Assembly (NCBI RefSeq): GCF_008001015.1
Contig: NZ_CP042862.1
Coordinates: forward strand, 3,100,001-3,164,000
From: Serinicoccus profundi
GTDB lineage: Bacteria > Actinomycetota > Actinomycetes > Actinomycetales > Dermatophilaceae
Reading direction: 5' to 3'
Length of the DNA stretch: 64,000 nt
Notes under the pieces: model-generated
The model's input: the letters and a program-made list of their open reading frames with translations, nothing else
What the model was told of the DNA's origin: nothing
Database searches by the model: none
Shown: piece after piece, positions 27,951-36,420 of the stretch
How positions within the stretch are numbered: position 1 is the stretch's first letter
Layout: each line of letters opens with the position of its first letter
Program-made: the position numbers and the translations under genes

Positions 27951-29336
27951 GTGCCCGCGCCACGCACGGAGGGGCGCCGGGCCGTGCTGCTGGCCCTCGC
28001 CCTGCTCACGGTCGAGTTCCTCGCGGGCATGCAGCGCTACCTCTCCCAGACCGTGCTCCCGCTCCTCGCGCGGGACCTGGACGGGGCGCATCTCTACGGT
28101 CCCCTCGACGCCGCCGCCCAGGCGCCGCTCTTCCTCACGCTCCCCGCGGGCGCGTGGCTCCTCTCGCGGGTGCCGGTGCGCACGCTCGTGCTCGCCTTCA
28201 CGTTGATCACGGTCCTCGGTTCGGTCATCTGCGCCCTCGCGCCGACCATGCCGGCCTTCATCGCGGGCACCGCGGTGCGAGCGCTGGCCGCAGGCGCCCT
28301 CGCGACGATCAGCCTGGGTGCGATCAGCCGGGGCCTGCCGAGCCGGCATCGCCAGCTGGTGCTCGCCGGTATGTCTGGCGTCTGGCTGCTCTCCTCCACC
28401 CTCGGCCCGGTGTATGCCGCGACCACGGCCTCCCTCCTGGGGTGGCGCTGGGCGATGGTCGCCTACCTGCCCCTGCTGGTCCTCGCACGCTGGGCGGTGG
28501 CCCGTCAGTTCCCGCCCGAGGCGGAGCAGGGGCCGACCGGTGAGACCGTCCCGTGGCGGTGGGCCGTCGTCCTCGCCGCGGGGTCCGCCATCCTGGCGCT
28601 GCCGGTCGACGGGGCGTCGATGTTGGCGGTGGCGCTGGGGGCGGGGGCGATGCTCTGGGCGACGGCTCGGCTGCTCCCGCCGGGCACTGCTCGCGCGCAC
28701 GGTGGTCGGCGCGCCGGACTCATGGCGCTCGGGGTGACGGCGGCGGCATACTTCGGCGCCACGATGGTGCTCTCGGTCGTCGCGCACGACGGCCTCGGCC
28801 TCAGCACCGCCTCCTTCGCCGTGGTCATCGCGGCACCGGGCGTGGCTTGGGCGCTCACCGGGCTGTGGACGGGAGCCCACCCGGCCCTGTCAGACGCGCC
28901 CTTCGCGCGCCGGTCGGGGCGGGCCGGTGCCGTGCTGACGGGCGGGATCGTGGTTCTGCTTGCCACCACGACGCTGGCGCCCAGCTCATCGGTGGCCTTC
29001 GTCGGCCTGCTTGTCGGCGCCACGCTGGCCGGCCTGGGCATGGGAGCGTTGTACCCCGACCTCCTCGGTCGCTGCCTGACGCCGCCGGAGCACGACGACG
29101 GCATCACCTCCGACCGCATCGCCGGTGCCGCGGTGCTCGTGGAGTCGGTCGGCATGGCGGTCGCCACGACCGCGGGGTATGCCTTCCTCGGCACCGGATT
29201 CGGGCTCGGCTCGGGCGTCGCGGACCGATCCCCCTGGCTCTACCTCGCGCTGACAGTCGTCGCACTTCTCATGCTGCACCGGCTCCGGGCGGCGGCCCGG
29301 CCAGCCTCTGCGCAGCCCCTCGCCTCCACCGGGTGA
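27951..29336 (+). CDS. MFS transporter
   Basis: A 461-residue transporter with about 12 to 14 hydrophobic segments (LLALALLTVEFLAGMQRYLSQ at the start; ALATISLGAISRGLPSRHR with the basic loop; LLVGATLAGLGMGALYPDLLGRC). It begins from GTG 27951 four nt after the VOC stop. Drug/H+ antiport is likely by general form; substrate unknown. Last gene of the RHH-VOC-MFS operon. Confidence 0.88.
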   Translation: MPAPRTEGRRAVLLALALLTVEFLAGMQRYLSQTVLPLLARDLDGAHLYGPLDAAAQAPLFLTLPAGAWLLSRVPVRTLVLAFTLITVLGSVICALAPTMPAFIAGTAVRALAAGALATISLGAISRGLPSRHRQLVLAGMSGVWLLSSTLGPVYAATTASLLGWRWAMVAYLPLLVLARWAVARQFPPEAEQGPTGETVPWRWAVVLAAGSAILALPVDGASMLAVALGAGAMLWATARLLPPGTARAHGGRRAGLMALGVTAAAYFGATMVLSVVAHDGLGLSTASFAVVIAAPGVAWALTGLWTGAHPALSDAPFARRSGRAGAVLTGGIVVLLATTTLAPSSSVAFVGLLVGATLAGLGMGALYPDLLGRCLTPPEHDDGITSDRIAGAAVLVESVGMAVATTAGYAFLGTGFGLGSGVADRSPWLYLALTVVALLMLHRLRAAARPASAQPLASTG

Positions 29337-29348
29337 TCTGAGATCGGC

Positions 29349-29433
29349 GACCATCTGCGACGCCCGGTCGGGCCAGGGGCGACCATCTGCGACGCCCGGT
29401 GGGGCCAGGGGCGACCATCTGCGGCGCTCGGTC
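29349..29433 (+). repeat. 32-bp intergenic repeat, three copies
   Basis: GACCATCTGCGACGCCCGGT begins at 29349 and 29381 and a variant (GACCATCTGCGGCGCTCGGT) at 29413, spaced exactly 32 bp. It lies between convergent genes (MFS and the trans-sulfuration enzyme). The last copy has the GCGGCGCTCGGT variant that also closes the array at 43605. Confidence 0.85.
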
Positions 29434-29529
29434 GAAGAAGGGAAGGAAAAGGAAAGAGAGGAGCAGGAGGGGTGGACGGGTGGGGTGGGTGGGACGGGTG
29501 GGGTGCATGGGGAGGGTGCGGTCGGCGGA

Positions 29530-30612
29530 TCAGGTGAGGGCCCGGTCGAGGTCGCGCCAGAGGTCCTCGACGTCCTCGACCCCGACCGACAGGCGCAGGA
29601 GGTTCTCCGGCACGGTCTCCACCTCGAGCGGGTGGCGGCGGCGGCGCTCGATCTGGCTCTCCACCCCGCCGAGGCTGGTCGAGTGGGTCCACAGGCGGGT
29701 GGCACGGCAGACCCGCTCGGCGCCCTCGACACCGCCAGCGACCTCGATCGACAGCATCCCGCCGAAGCCCGGGTAGCGCAGCCGCTCGACCGCCGGGTGG
29801 TCCACCAGCCGACCAGCGAGGACCTGCGCGCTCGCCTCGGCGCGCTCCAGCCGCAGGTGCAGCGTCCGGATCCCGCGCAGCACCAGCCACGCCTCCATGG
29901 GCCCGGGGATGGCGCCGCGCAACGACCGGTAGGTATGCAGTCGCTCCAGCAGGTCGGGCCGCTCCGGTGAGACGACGGCGGCCCCGAGCAGCACATCGGA
30001 GTGGCCGGCGAGGTACTTCGTCGCCGAGTGGATGACGACGTCGACGCCCCAGGTGAGCGGCTGCTGACCCAGCGGGGTCGCGAAGGTGTTGTCGGCGGCG
30101 ACGACCGGGCGGGCCTCGGCATACCGCTCGCGCAGGCCGCGCACCACGGCCGGCACGTCGGCGAGCTCCATCATCGGGTTGCTGGGCGACTCGATGAGGA
30201 GCAGGTCGGCGCCCTCGCACGCGGCGAGGGTGCCGGAGACGTCCTCGGCCTCGACGCGGCGCACGCTCAGCGCCCCGGCGGCCCGGAGCTCGTCGAGCAG
30301 CCCGGTCGTCCCGTTGTAGACGTGCCGCGGCGCGACGACCACGCCACCGACGGGCACCAGGCCGACGACGGCCGCGACCGCACCCATGCCCGAGGCGAAG
30401 GCCAGCGCCCGGCCGCCCTCGAGCGAGCCGAGCACCTCCTCCACCGCCTCCCACGTGGGGTTGGAGGTCCGGGCATAGCTCACCTCGCCGTCCGCGACGT
30501 AGGTCGAGCTGAAGGTCACCGGCACATTGACCGGCGCGCCGGGGTGGCGTTCGGGTCGCCCGAGCGCCACCGCGCGCGTGGCGGGGGCATACAGCCCGTC
30601 GTCGTGGCTCAC
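29530..30612 (-). CDS. PLP-dependent trans-sulfuration enzyme (cystathionine gamma-synthase/lyase family)
   Basis: A 360-residue Cys/Met-metabolism PLP enzyme. SYARTSNPTWEAVEEVLGSLEGG, then LLIESPSNPMMELADV, and the PLP-lysine block VIHSATKYLAGHSDV are in family order, with NLLRLSVGVEDVEDL near the C-terminus. The GTG start (VSHDDG) has a strong GCAGGAGG site six nt upstream. It starts 1 nt after the CGNR gene stop, so the two are co-transcribed. Whether it acts as synthase, gamma-lyase or beta-lyase is not decided by these motifs. Confidence 0.93.
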   Translation of the reverse strand: MSHDDGLYAPATRAVALGRPERHPGAPVNVPVTFSSTYVADGEVSYARTSNPTWEAVEEVLGSLEGGRALAFASGMGAVAAVVGLVPVGGVVVAPRHVYNGTTGLLDELRAAGALSVRRVEAEDVSGTLAACEGADLLLIESPSNPMMELADVPAVVRGLRERYAEARPVVAADNTFATPLGQQPLTWGVDVVIHSATKYLAGHSDVLLGAAVVSPERPDLLERLHTYRSLRGAIPGPMEAWLVLRGIRTLHLRLERAEASAQVLAGRLVDHPAVERLRYPGFGGMLSIEVAGGVEGAERVCRATRLWTHSTSLGGVESQIERRRRHPLEVETVPENLLRLSVGVEDVEDLWRDLDRALT

Positions 30613-30613
30613 G

Positions 30614-31216
30614 TCATACCTCCTGCTGGGACTGGCGCTCACGATAGGCGGCCGCCGCGACCCGGTTGCCGCAGGACGTGCTGCAGAAACGCTTCGAGCG
30701 GTTGCGGGAGAGGTCCACGAGGACACCTTCGCACCCGTCGGCCTCGCAGCGCCGCAACCGCCCGAGCTCGCCGGCCCTGACCACGTCGACCATCGCCATC
30801 GCGGCCTCCACCACCATCCTGGTCGCGAAGGGTGCGTCGTCGTCGGTCGCGTGCAGGTGCCACCCCCACCCGTCGTGGTCGACCAGGCGGGGGACGGCGC
30901 GCTCCTCGGCCAGCAGGACGTTGACGAGATCGACGACCCCGGCCTCGTCGAGCTCCCACAGCTGGGCCAGGCGGGGCCGCACGAGCCGCACCCGCTGGAC
31001 CTCGGCGAAGCGCCGGTCGGGCGTGCCCGACCACCGCCAGTGCCGCACGAAGGCCTCGAGATCCGCCACGGTCGTCAGGGTGTCGACCCCCTCCGCACGA
31101 GCCTGCGCCGCTCGCTCCGGCGTCAGGTGATCGCTCCCGCTCCCGGCCCCCGTGCGGGTGTTGACGAGCCCCGCCGCACCCTGCAGCGCCTCGACCGTGT
31201 CATGAGTGAACTGCAA
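30614..31216 (-). CDS. CGNR zinc-finger (ABATE-domain) regulator
   Basis: A 200-residue protein with an N-terminal ABATE-type domain (MQFTHDTVEALQGAAGLVNT) and a C-terminal treble-clef zinc finger, RRCEADGCEG then RFCSTSCGNRVAAAAYRERQ, which contains the CGNR signature and four Cys ligands. It is the first gene of the operon with the trans-sulfuration enzyme and is divergent from the EamA exporter, a common arrangement in which this regulator controls the exporter. Confidence 0.92.
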   Translation of the reverse strand: MQFTHDTVEALQGAAGLVNTRTGAGSGSDHLTPERAAQARAEGVDTLTTVADLEAFVRHWRWSGTPDRRFAEVQRVRLVRPRLAQLWELDEAGVVDLVNVLLAEERAVPRLVDHDGWGWHLHATDDDAPFATRMVVEAAMAMVDVVRAGELGRLRRCEADGCEGVLVDLSRNRSKRFCSTSCGNRVAAAAYRERQSQQEV

Positions 31217-31240
31217 CTTGACTCCTGATGACAGACGTCC

Positions 31241-31265
31241 CTATCGTCATTAGTGTCATCGATAG
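31241..31265. promoter_or_regulatory. Candidate operator between the CGNR regulator and EamA exporter
   Basis: CTATCG (31241-31246) and CGATAG (31260-31265) form an inverted pair around a TCATTAGTGTCAT centre that itself holds two TCAT copies. The area is AT-richer than its surroundings and lies in the only 87-bp gap between the divergent genes. Assignment to the CGNR protein is inference. Confidence 0.4.
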
Positions 31266-31303
31266 ATGCTCCTGACGCCAACCCACGAGAGGGGGCCCGC
31301 CCC

Positions 31304-32356
31304 ATGACCGCGACCCAGACCACCGTGAACCCCCGACCGGCCGGTATGCCGGGTCGGCACCCCCGCGCGCGGGTCCTGCTGCTCGGCCTGGCGGTGGCCA
31401 TGCTGTCCGCCTCGATGTTCGGCACCGCCGGAGCCGTGGGCAAGAGCCTGCTGCTCCAGGGGTGGACTCCCGGCGCCGCCGTGACCGCACGGGTCGCCCT
31501 CGGCGCGCTCGTCCTCGCCGCGCCCGCCGCCGTCGCGATGCGCGGCCGGTGGCACCTCCTGCGCCGACCCGTCACCTGGATCCACACCGGCCTCTTCGGC
31601 CTGGTCGCGGTGGCCGGATGCCAGCTGTTCTACTTCCTCGCCGTCGAGCGGCTCTCGGTCGGCGTGGCCCTCATGCTGGAGTACCTCGGGCCGATCCTCG
31701 TCGTCGGCTGGCTGTGGGCACGGCGCGGTCAGCGCCCGCGCCCGCTGACGATCGGTGGGGTCGCGCTGGCCGTGGTCGGCCTGCTGCTCGTCCTCGACGT
31801 CCTCGGTGAGGTCCAGCTGAGCGCCGCCGGAGTCATGTGGGGCCTGCTCGCTGCCGTGGGCCTGGCCGTCTTTTTCGTCATCGGCGCGGACGACGCGAGC
31901 GGGCTCCCGCCGACCGCCTTCGCCGCGATGGGTATGACGATCGGCGCCGTCGCCCTGGCGCTCGCCGGGCTCCTCGGCGTGGTGCCGATGGCCGTCAGCA
32001 CGAGCGACGTGCTGCTCGCCGGGGTCGACGCACCGTGGTGGGTCCCGGTGCTGTGGCTCGGCCTGGTCGCGGCCGCGGGGGCATACCTCACCGGCATCGT
32101 GGCCGCCCGGATGCTCGGCGCCAAGGTCTCGTCCTTCGTGGGGCTGGCCGAGGTGATGTTCGCCGTGCTCTTCGCCTGGCTCCTGCTCGGCGAGATGCCG
32201 GCCGCGATCCAGCTGCTCGGCGGCGTGCTCATCGTGGCCGGGGTGGCCGCGATCAAGGCCGACGAGCGCGACGACGAGCTGCCGGCCGCCACCTACGAGG
32301 TCGAGCCGCTGCCCGAGGTGGACGCGCGGTCAACTCTCAGCCGCGATGTCATCTGA
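31304..32356 (+). CDS. EamA-family (DMT) exporter
   Basis: A 350-residue membrane protein with ten hydrophobic segments in two EamA repeats (VLLLGLAVAMLSASMFGTAGAVGK near residue 25; ALMLEYLGPILVVGWLWARR near 125; SSFVGLAEVMFAVLFAWLLLGEMP near 285). The ATG at 31304 has GAGAGGGGG just upstream. It is likely a metabolite or amino-acid exporter; its divergent pairing with a CGNR regulator and a sulfur amino-acid enzyme hints at a related substrate. Confidence 0.93.
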   Translation: MTATQTTVNPRPAGMPGRHPRARVLLLGLAVAMLSASMFGTAGAVGKSLLLQGWTPGAAVTARVALGALVLAAPAAVAMRGRWHLLRRPVTWIHTGLFGLVAVAGCQLFYFLAVERLSVGVALMLEYLGPILVVGWLWARRGQRPRPLTIGGVALAVVGLLLVLDVLGEVQLSAAGVMWGLLAAVGLAVFFVIGADDASGLPPTAFAAMGMTIGAVALALAGLLGVVPMAVSTSDVLLAGVDAPWWVPVLWLGLVAAAGAYLTGIVAARMLGAKVSSFVGLAEVMFAVLFAWLLLGEMPAAIQLLGGVLIVAGVAAIKADERDDELPAATYEVEPLPEVDARSTLSRDVI

Positions 32357-32385
32357 CAGCCTCCCCGAGCAGGCTGTCAGATGAC
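32348..32385. terminator. Bidirectional hairpin terminator
   Basis: A perfect 15-nt inverted repeat (32348-32362 and 32371-32385) with an 8-nt loop lies between the convergent EamA and S10 peptidase genes. The EamA stop codon is inside the left arm. Confidence 0.75.
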
Positions 32386-32426
32386 CTACCGGCTGACAGT
32401 CGCACCGCAGCGGCGCACCCGGCCCG

Positions 32427-33941
32427 TCAACGCGCGCTCGCGCGCCGCACGAAGTCGGTGATGCCCTCGGCCTCCTCGACCCGCGAGGACTCCCCGACGT
32501 AGGGCATGTGCCCGGTCTCGAACCACGCGTGCTCGATGCGGTCGAGCGCGGCGTCGGGCAGCCGCAGGTGCGCGACGGTGTCCTCGGCGGCGGAGTAGGG
32601 CGTGGCCAGGTCGTAGTAGCCGTACTCGAAGCGCACCCGCAGGTGCGGGTTGGCGCGCATGACCCGCTCGAGCTTGTCGACGACGTTGATGGGCTTGGCC
32701 TCGAACTCCTTGTAGGACCAGTGCTCGATGGCGTCGGAGAACACGGCGTAGGGCAGGTCCAGCTCGGATCTCAGCTCGGACCGCAGGTAGTGGTGGATCG
32801 CCGCGGCATACGGGCCCATGATCGCGTCGATGCTCGGGTCGGCGTCCATGCCCTCGGCGATGCCGGAGTGCAGGACCCCACGGATGCGCCCGTCGATCCG
32901 CCCGACCGTCTCGCCCTGATCACGCAGCAGCTCGGTGCAGAAGCGCCAGTGCTCCGGCCGCAGGTCGCAGCGGCGGACGTAGTCCTCCGACAGACCGGTC
33001 AGCCGCGCCAGCCGGGTCACCACGTCGGCGCGCTCGTCCTCGGTGAGCCGGTTGCCGCGCGCCAGCGCCCAGCGGTAGGTGCCCGCGGCGAACTCCTCGG
33101 CCTCCCCGAGCACCTCGGCGAGCTCCCGACCCTCGTGCTTGCCGTGGTAGTGCGCGATGGCGGCATACGTCGGCACGTAGGACAGGCACGCCTCGTCGAA
33201 GCGCAGGTAGCGGAAGTCCTGGGTGCCGAAGTCGAGCACGCTGGAGATCAGGACGAGCCCGTTGAGCTGCAGCCCGAAGCTCGTGAAGAGGTGCTCGGCG
33301 ACCGACACCGCGCGCGTCGTGCCGTAGGACTCCCCGGCAAGGAACTTCGGGCTCATCCACCGGTCCTCGCGGGTGCACCAGAGCCGGATGAGCTCGGCGA
33401 CCTGCTCGACGTCCTTCTTCCACCCGTGGAAGTCCTTGGCCTTGCCGCCCTCGACCGCCCGCGACCACCCGGTCGACATCGGGTCGATGAAGACCAGGTC
33501 GGAGGCCCGCAGCAGCGTCTCCGGGTTGTCCTTGAGCGCGTACGGCGGCGGCGTGGGGTCGTTGGGCTCGCCCGCGTCCGCGATCCGTGGCCCGAGCACG
33601 CCCAGGTGCAGCCAGACCGAGCTCGACCCCGGGCCACCGTTGAAGACGAAGGTGATGGGCCGGTCGCGGTCGGGCGCGCCGTCCTCGTCGGTCAGGGTGT
33701 ATGCCGTGACCGCCAGCTCGCCGCGGGCCGTCCACCCCTGGAAGACGTCGTCCTTGACCTCTTCCTCCCGGATGACGATCCGCCCCGTCGTGGCGGTGTA
33801 GGTCAGGTCACCGTCGCTGGTGCCGATGGTGTGCTGGGTCTCGACCAGCTGGTCGCGCGGCTCCGGGCGCTTGGCCGCGCCGCCGGTGTCGCCGCCGCTG
33901 GTGTCGACCGTGCTCGTGCCTGTCGAAGCCTCATCGCTCAT
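32427..33941 (-). CDS. S10-family serine carboxypeptidase-like protein
   Basis: A 504-residue protein. ITFVFNGGPGSSSVWLHLG near residue 95 gives the oxyanion region, FLAGESYGTTRA the catalytic Ser, YGYYDLATPYS the Asp, and WFETGHMPYV the His, in correct order for the S10 alpha/beta-hydrolase. There is no signal peptide, only a Thr/Ser/Gly-rich N-terminal 35 residues, so it is predicted cytosolic, unlike eukaryotic relatives. The role in peptide turnover is presumed from the family. Confidence 0.9.
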   Translation of the reverse strand: MSDEASTGTSTVDTSGGDTGGAAKRPEPRDQLVETQHTIGTSDGDLTYTATTGRIVIREEEVKDDVFQGWTARGELAVTAYTLTDEDGAPDRDRPITFVFNGGPGSSSVWLHLGVLGPRIADAGEPNDPTPPPYALKDNPETLLRASDLVFIDPMSTGWSRAVEGGKAKDFHGWKKDVEQVAELIRLWCTREDRWMSPKFLAGESYGTTRAVSVAEHLFTSFGLQLNGLVLISSVLDFGTQDFRYLRFDEACLSYVPTYAAIAHYHGKHEGRELAEVLGEAEEFAAGTYRWALARGNRLTEDERADVVTRLARLTGLSEDYVRRCDLRPEHWRFCTELLRDQGETVGRIDGRIRGVLHSGIAEGMDADPSIDAIMGPYAAAIHHYLRSELRSELDLPYAVFSDAIEHWSYKEFEAKPINVVDKLERVMRANPHLRVRFEYGYYDLATPYSAAEDTVAHLRLPDAALDRIEHAWFETGHMPYVGESSRVEEAEGITDFVRRASAR

Positions 33942-34049
33942 GGTGCCCCACCCTAGACAACGCTCACCCCGGGTCCAGGGCGTGGGTTCGTGGGGCACGG
34001 CCCCCCGGAACCCCCGCCCAGGACGGCGAGGAGGCGCGGACCGAGAGGG

Positions 34050-34172
34050 TCATCCCTGCCGCGCCTTGAAGCGCGGGTTCTGCTTGTTGATGACGTAGAG
34101 CGTGCCGCGGCGCCGGACGACCTGGCTACCCGGGGCTTGCCTGAGCGAGCGCAGGGACTTGCGCACCTTCAT
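34050..34172 (-). CDS. rpmJ: Zinc-independent ribosomal protein L36 (bL36) paralog
   Basis: A 40-residue protein, [19 protein letters not shown] to [13 protein letters not shown]. The ordinary bL36 has a zinc ribbon with Cys and His; this copy has no Cys at all. Its ATG overlaps the L32 stop (ATGA). Such cysteine-free paralogs replace the zinc forms on the ribosome during zinc limitation and are normally repressed by Zur. Confidence 0.93.
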   Translation of the reverse strand: MKVRKSLRSLRQAPGSQVVRRRGTLYVINKQNPRFKARQG

Positions 34173-34336
34173 CGGCTCACCGCCAGACCGCGCTGGGCGG
34201 CCCGCGCGAGCCGCCGCGGCACCTGGACGACCTGACCGTCGACGGTCACCGGCACGAGGTCGGCCGGGGCCGCCTTCCACTGGGACCGGCGGTGCCGGGT
34301 GTTGGAGCGCGACATCCTGCGCTTGGGAACGGCCAT
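34169..34336 (-). CDS. rpmF: Zinc-independent ribosomal protein L32 (bL32) paralog
   Basis: A 55-residue protein beginning [20 protein letters not shown], the universal L32 N-terminus, but the C-terminal half ([19 protein letters not shown]) lacks the four Cys of the zinc form. A GGAGAAAAA ribosome site precedes the ATG. It is coupled to L36 and lies 85 nt after the COG0523-like gene on the same strand. Confidence 0.94.
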   Translation of the reverse strand: MAVPKRRMSRSNTRHRRSQWKAAPADLVPVTVDGQVVQVPRRLARAAQRGLAVSR

Positions 34337-34421
34337 GGGTTTTTCTCCTTCGGTCGGCCCGTCGCCACGGTGACGACAGGCAGGGGGTGCAGGCGCACGC
34401 CAGGACGGCGCGCGCGTCGAG

Positions 34422-35507
34422 TCAGGCGGCGCCGCGGATGGGCCCGAGCCACGGCTCGAGGCCGTCCTGGTGCTGCTCCCACAGGCTGCCGAGACGGGTG
34501 AGCTCGGTGTCGTTAAGCAGGCAGTCGCGGAACGCCCCACGGATCGACGCGCGCCGGTCGTCGTCGTGACGCCCCGTGACGAAGACGCGCGACATCGGCC
34601 CGGTGGCCGCGCTCCACGTGGCGACCGCGCCGAGGCGGTGCTGACCGCCGGCGCCGTCCCAGCCGATGACGTCGCCCGGGCGCGTGGCCACCCACAGGCA
34701 GCCGCGCGCGCGGTGGGAGCCAACGCCGAGATCCTCGAAACGCTGCTCGAGCCGGCGAGGGTGCATGGGTCGGTCGGCGGTCAGCTCCATGGTCCACACC
34801 TGCTCGGTCTGCGGGGTCGGGACCGGACCGCGCCGCACGTCGCTGACCCACGCCTCGGTGGAACCGTGGTGGTGGACCCCCTGCTGCAGGATGCGGGCGT
34901 CGATCTCGCTGCCGTCCCGGAGCACGAGGGCGCCGGGCCTGGCCAGGGCACGGACGGCGTCGTGCCCCACCGGGTCGCGGCTGCCGCGCACGACGACGAG
35001 ATCGGCATACTCCAGGATCGGCACGGCGACCTCGGCGAGCCCGCGGTCCTCCGACGGCAGGGTCGGCACGTCGGTGTCGGCCAGGAGCTCGTCGCCGAGG
35101 AGCACATCACCCAGCCCGGCGCCCTCGAAGGTCGCGACCACCGAGGCGACGTGGAAGGACCACGACTCGGCGGCATACCCGGCGACGCGGCAGACCTGCG
35201 AGGCCTCCGCGCCGGCCGCGAGGTGGGCCACGACGTCGGACCACCGGCCGAGCTGCCCGAGCCGGTCGAGGGTGGGCACCATGTCCTCACGGATGGCGCA
35301 GCTGACGCACGCGTGCTCGAGGTCGACGACCTCCTCCTCCAGCTTGCCGGTGCGGTCGCTGACGATCCGGACCAGGCGCTGGCGGTCGGGGTCGATGCGG
35401 TGCTCGACGACGACCGCATCGGGCAGGTCCCACTGCAGACCGACGGTGGTCGCGGCCATCGCCTCGGGGTGGATACCGGTGACCAGGTGGACGGGGATGG
35501 TGCTCAC
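34422..35507 (-). CDS. COG0523/CobW-like protein with degenerate P-loop
   Basis: A 361-residue protein. Its N-terminal strand IPVHLVTGI corresponds to the start of CobW-type GTPases, but the following residues are [11 protein letters not shown] rather than GxxGxGKTT, so a recognisable Walker A is missing. The metal-binding Cys motif survives in part as [16 protein letters not shown], and the C-terminal domain ([14 protein letters not shown] to [14 protein letters not shown]) is of CobW C-terminal type. It leads the L32-L36 operon beside a Zur-type box. Related proteins sit next to zinc-free ribosomal genes in mycobacteria. A role in zinc allocation is inferred; GTPase activity is doubtful. 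Confidence 0.82.
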   Translation of the reverse strand: MSTIPVHLVTGIHPEAMAATTVGLQWDLPDAVVVEHRIDPDRQRLVRIVSDRTGKLEEEVVDLEHACVSCAIREDMVPTLDRLGQLGRWSDVVAHLAAGAEASQVCRVAGYAAESWSFHVASVVATFEGAGLGDVLLGDELLADTDVPTLPSEDRGLAEVAVPILEYADLVVVRGSRDPVGHDAVRALARPGALVLRDGSEIDARILQQGVHHHGSTEAWVSDVRRGPVPTPQTEQVWTMELTADRPMHPRRLEQRFEDLGVGSHRARGCLWVATRPGDVIGWDGAGGQHRLGAVATWSAATGPMSRVFVTGRHDDDRRASIRGAFRDCLLNDTELTRLGSLWEQHQDGLEPWLGPIRGAA

Positions 35508-35588
35508 CGCAACTGCTCCCGTCCGCCGGAGGAGGCGGGGTAGGGCGGGTGGATGCCGTTCTTCACGATGTCCTCTCTGAGGTATGGT

Positions 35589-35603
35589 TGAGAATCGTTC
35601 TCA
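35589..35603. promoter_or_regulatory. Zur-type operator
   Basis: TGAGAATCGTTCTCA is a 15-bp palindrome (arms TGAGAA and TTCTCA) in the divergent gap between the COG0523-like gene and rpmB. Its form, AT-rich composition and position match actinobacterial Zur boxes upstream of cysteine-free ribosomal genes. Binding would silence both directions when zinc is sufficient. Confidence 0.75.
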
Positions 35604-35628
35604 TTCTTACACAGCTTGTGGAGGCCTC

Positions 35629-35865
35629 ATGTCCCGCACCTGCCAGGTGACCGGAGCCCGGCCAGGCTTCGGCCACGCCATCTCGCACTCGCACCGGCGC
35701 ACGAAGCGCCGCTTCGACGTCAACATCCAGCGCAAGCGCTACTGGGTGCCCAGCCTCGGCCGCCACGTGACGCTGACGCTCAGCGCCAAGGGCATCAAGA
35801 CCATCGACCGCTGCGGGATCGACGCGGTCGTGGCGGAGATGCTGGCCCGGGGAGAGCGGTTCTGA
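35629..35865 (+). CDS. rpmB: Zinc-independent ribosomal protein L28 (bL28) paralog
   Basis: A 78-residue protein, [20 protein letters not shown] then [20 protein letters not shown]. One Cys remains in the N-terminus and one near the C-terminus (DRCGID), but the zinc CxxC pairs of the ordinary form are absent. The ATG at 35629 is 26 nt after the Zur-type box, with GGAGG before it. First gene of rpmB-rpmG-rpsN. Confidence 0.94.
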   Translation: MSRTCQVTGARPGFGHAISHSHRRTKRRFDVNIQRKRYWVPSLGRHVTLTLSAKGIKTIDRCGIDAVVAEMLARGERF

Positions 35866-36035
35866 TGGCCGGGAAGAGCAAGGACATCCGCCCCAAGGTC
35901 ACCCTGCGGTCCACCGCAGGGACGGGCACGACCTACATCACCGAGAAGAACCGGCGCAACTCCCCCGACCGTCTGGTGATGCGCAAGTACGACAAGGCGA
36001 TCCGCCAGCACGTCGAGTTCAAGGAGTCACGCTGA
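35865..36035 (+). CDS. rpmG: Zinc-independent ribosomal protein L33 (bL33) paralog
   Basis: A 56-residue protein, [20 protein letters not shown] then [20 protein letters not shown]. It lacks the CxxC pairs of zinc-binding L33. Its ATG shares one base with the L28 stop (TGATG), so the genes are coupled. Part of the zinc-limitation ribosome set. Confidence 0.95.
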   Translation: MAGKSKDIRPKVTLRSTAGTGTTYITEKNRRNSPDRLVMRKYDKAIRQHVEFKESR

Positions 36036-36036
36036 C

Positions 36037-36336
36037 ATGGCCAAGAAGAGCAAGATCGCGGCGCAGCGCCGCCGGGAGCAGGTCGTCGCGCGGTATGCCG
36101 AGCGACGGGCCGAGCTCAAGGAGCTCCTCCGGGTCGGCTCTCCGCAGGAGCGCGCCCAGGCCCAGCGCGACCTGCAGCGGCTGCCTCGCGATGCCAGCCC
36201 CACCCGCCTGCGGCACCGCGACGCCGTGGACGGACGCCCACGGGGTTACATCGGCAAGGTCGGGCTGTCCCGTGTGCGTTTCCGGGCCCTGGCCCACCGC
36301 GGCGAGCTGCCCGGCATCACGAAGTCCAGCTGGTAG
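36037..36336 (+). CDS. rpsN: Zinc-independent ribosomal protein S14 (uS14) paralog
   Basis: A 99-residue protein, [20 protein letters not shown], with the C-terminal [22 protein letters not shown] block. It is the long Cys-free type of S14 (about 100 residues) rather than the short zinc type (61 residues). It starts 1 nt after the L33 stop and closes the operon before the hairpin at 36346. Confidence 0.96.
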   Translation: MAKKSKIAAQRRREQVVARYAERRAELKELLRVGSPQERAQAQRDLQRLPRDASPTRLRHRDAVDGRPRGYIGKVGLSRVRFRALAHRGELPGITKSSW

Positions 36337-36345
36337 CGCGCCCCT

Positions 36346-36393
36346 TCTGGACATCGGTTGTCCGGGCCCGCTCCCCGGAGACCGATGTCCAGA
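36346..36393 (+). terminator. Nested hairpin terminator after rpsN
   Basis: Perfect 13-nt outer arms (36346-36358 and 36381-36393) enclose a second 6-nt stem (TCCGGG/CCCGGA). No T-tract. The position directly after the three-gene ribosomal operon and before the M3 peptidase supports a terminator. Confidence 0.7.
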
Positions 36394-36420
36394 CGGAGGG
36401 GCGGGTGGGCCTGTGATGGG

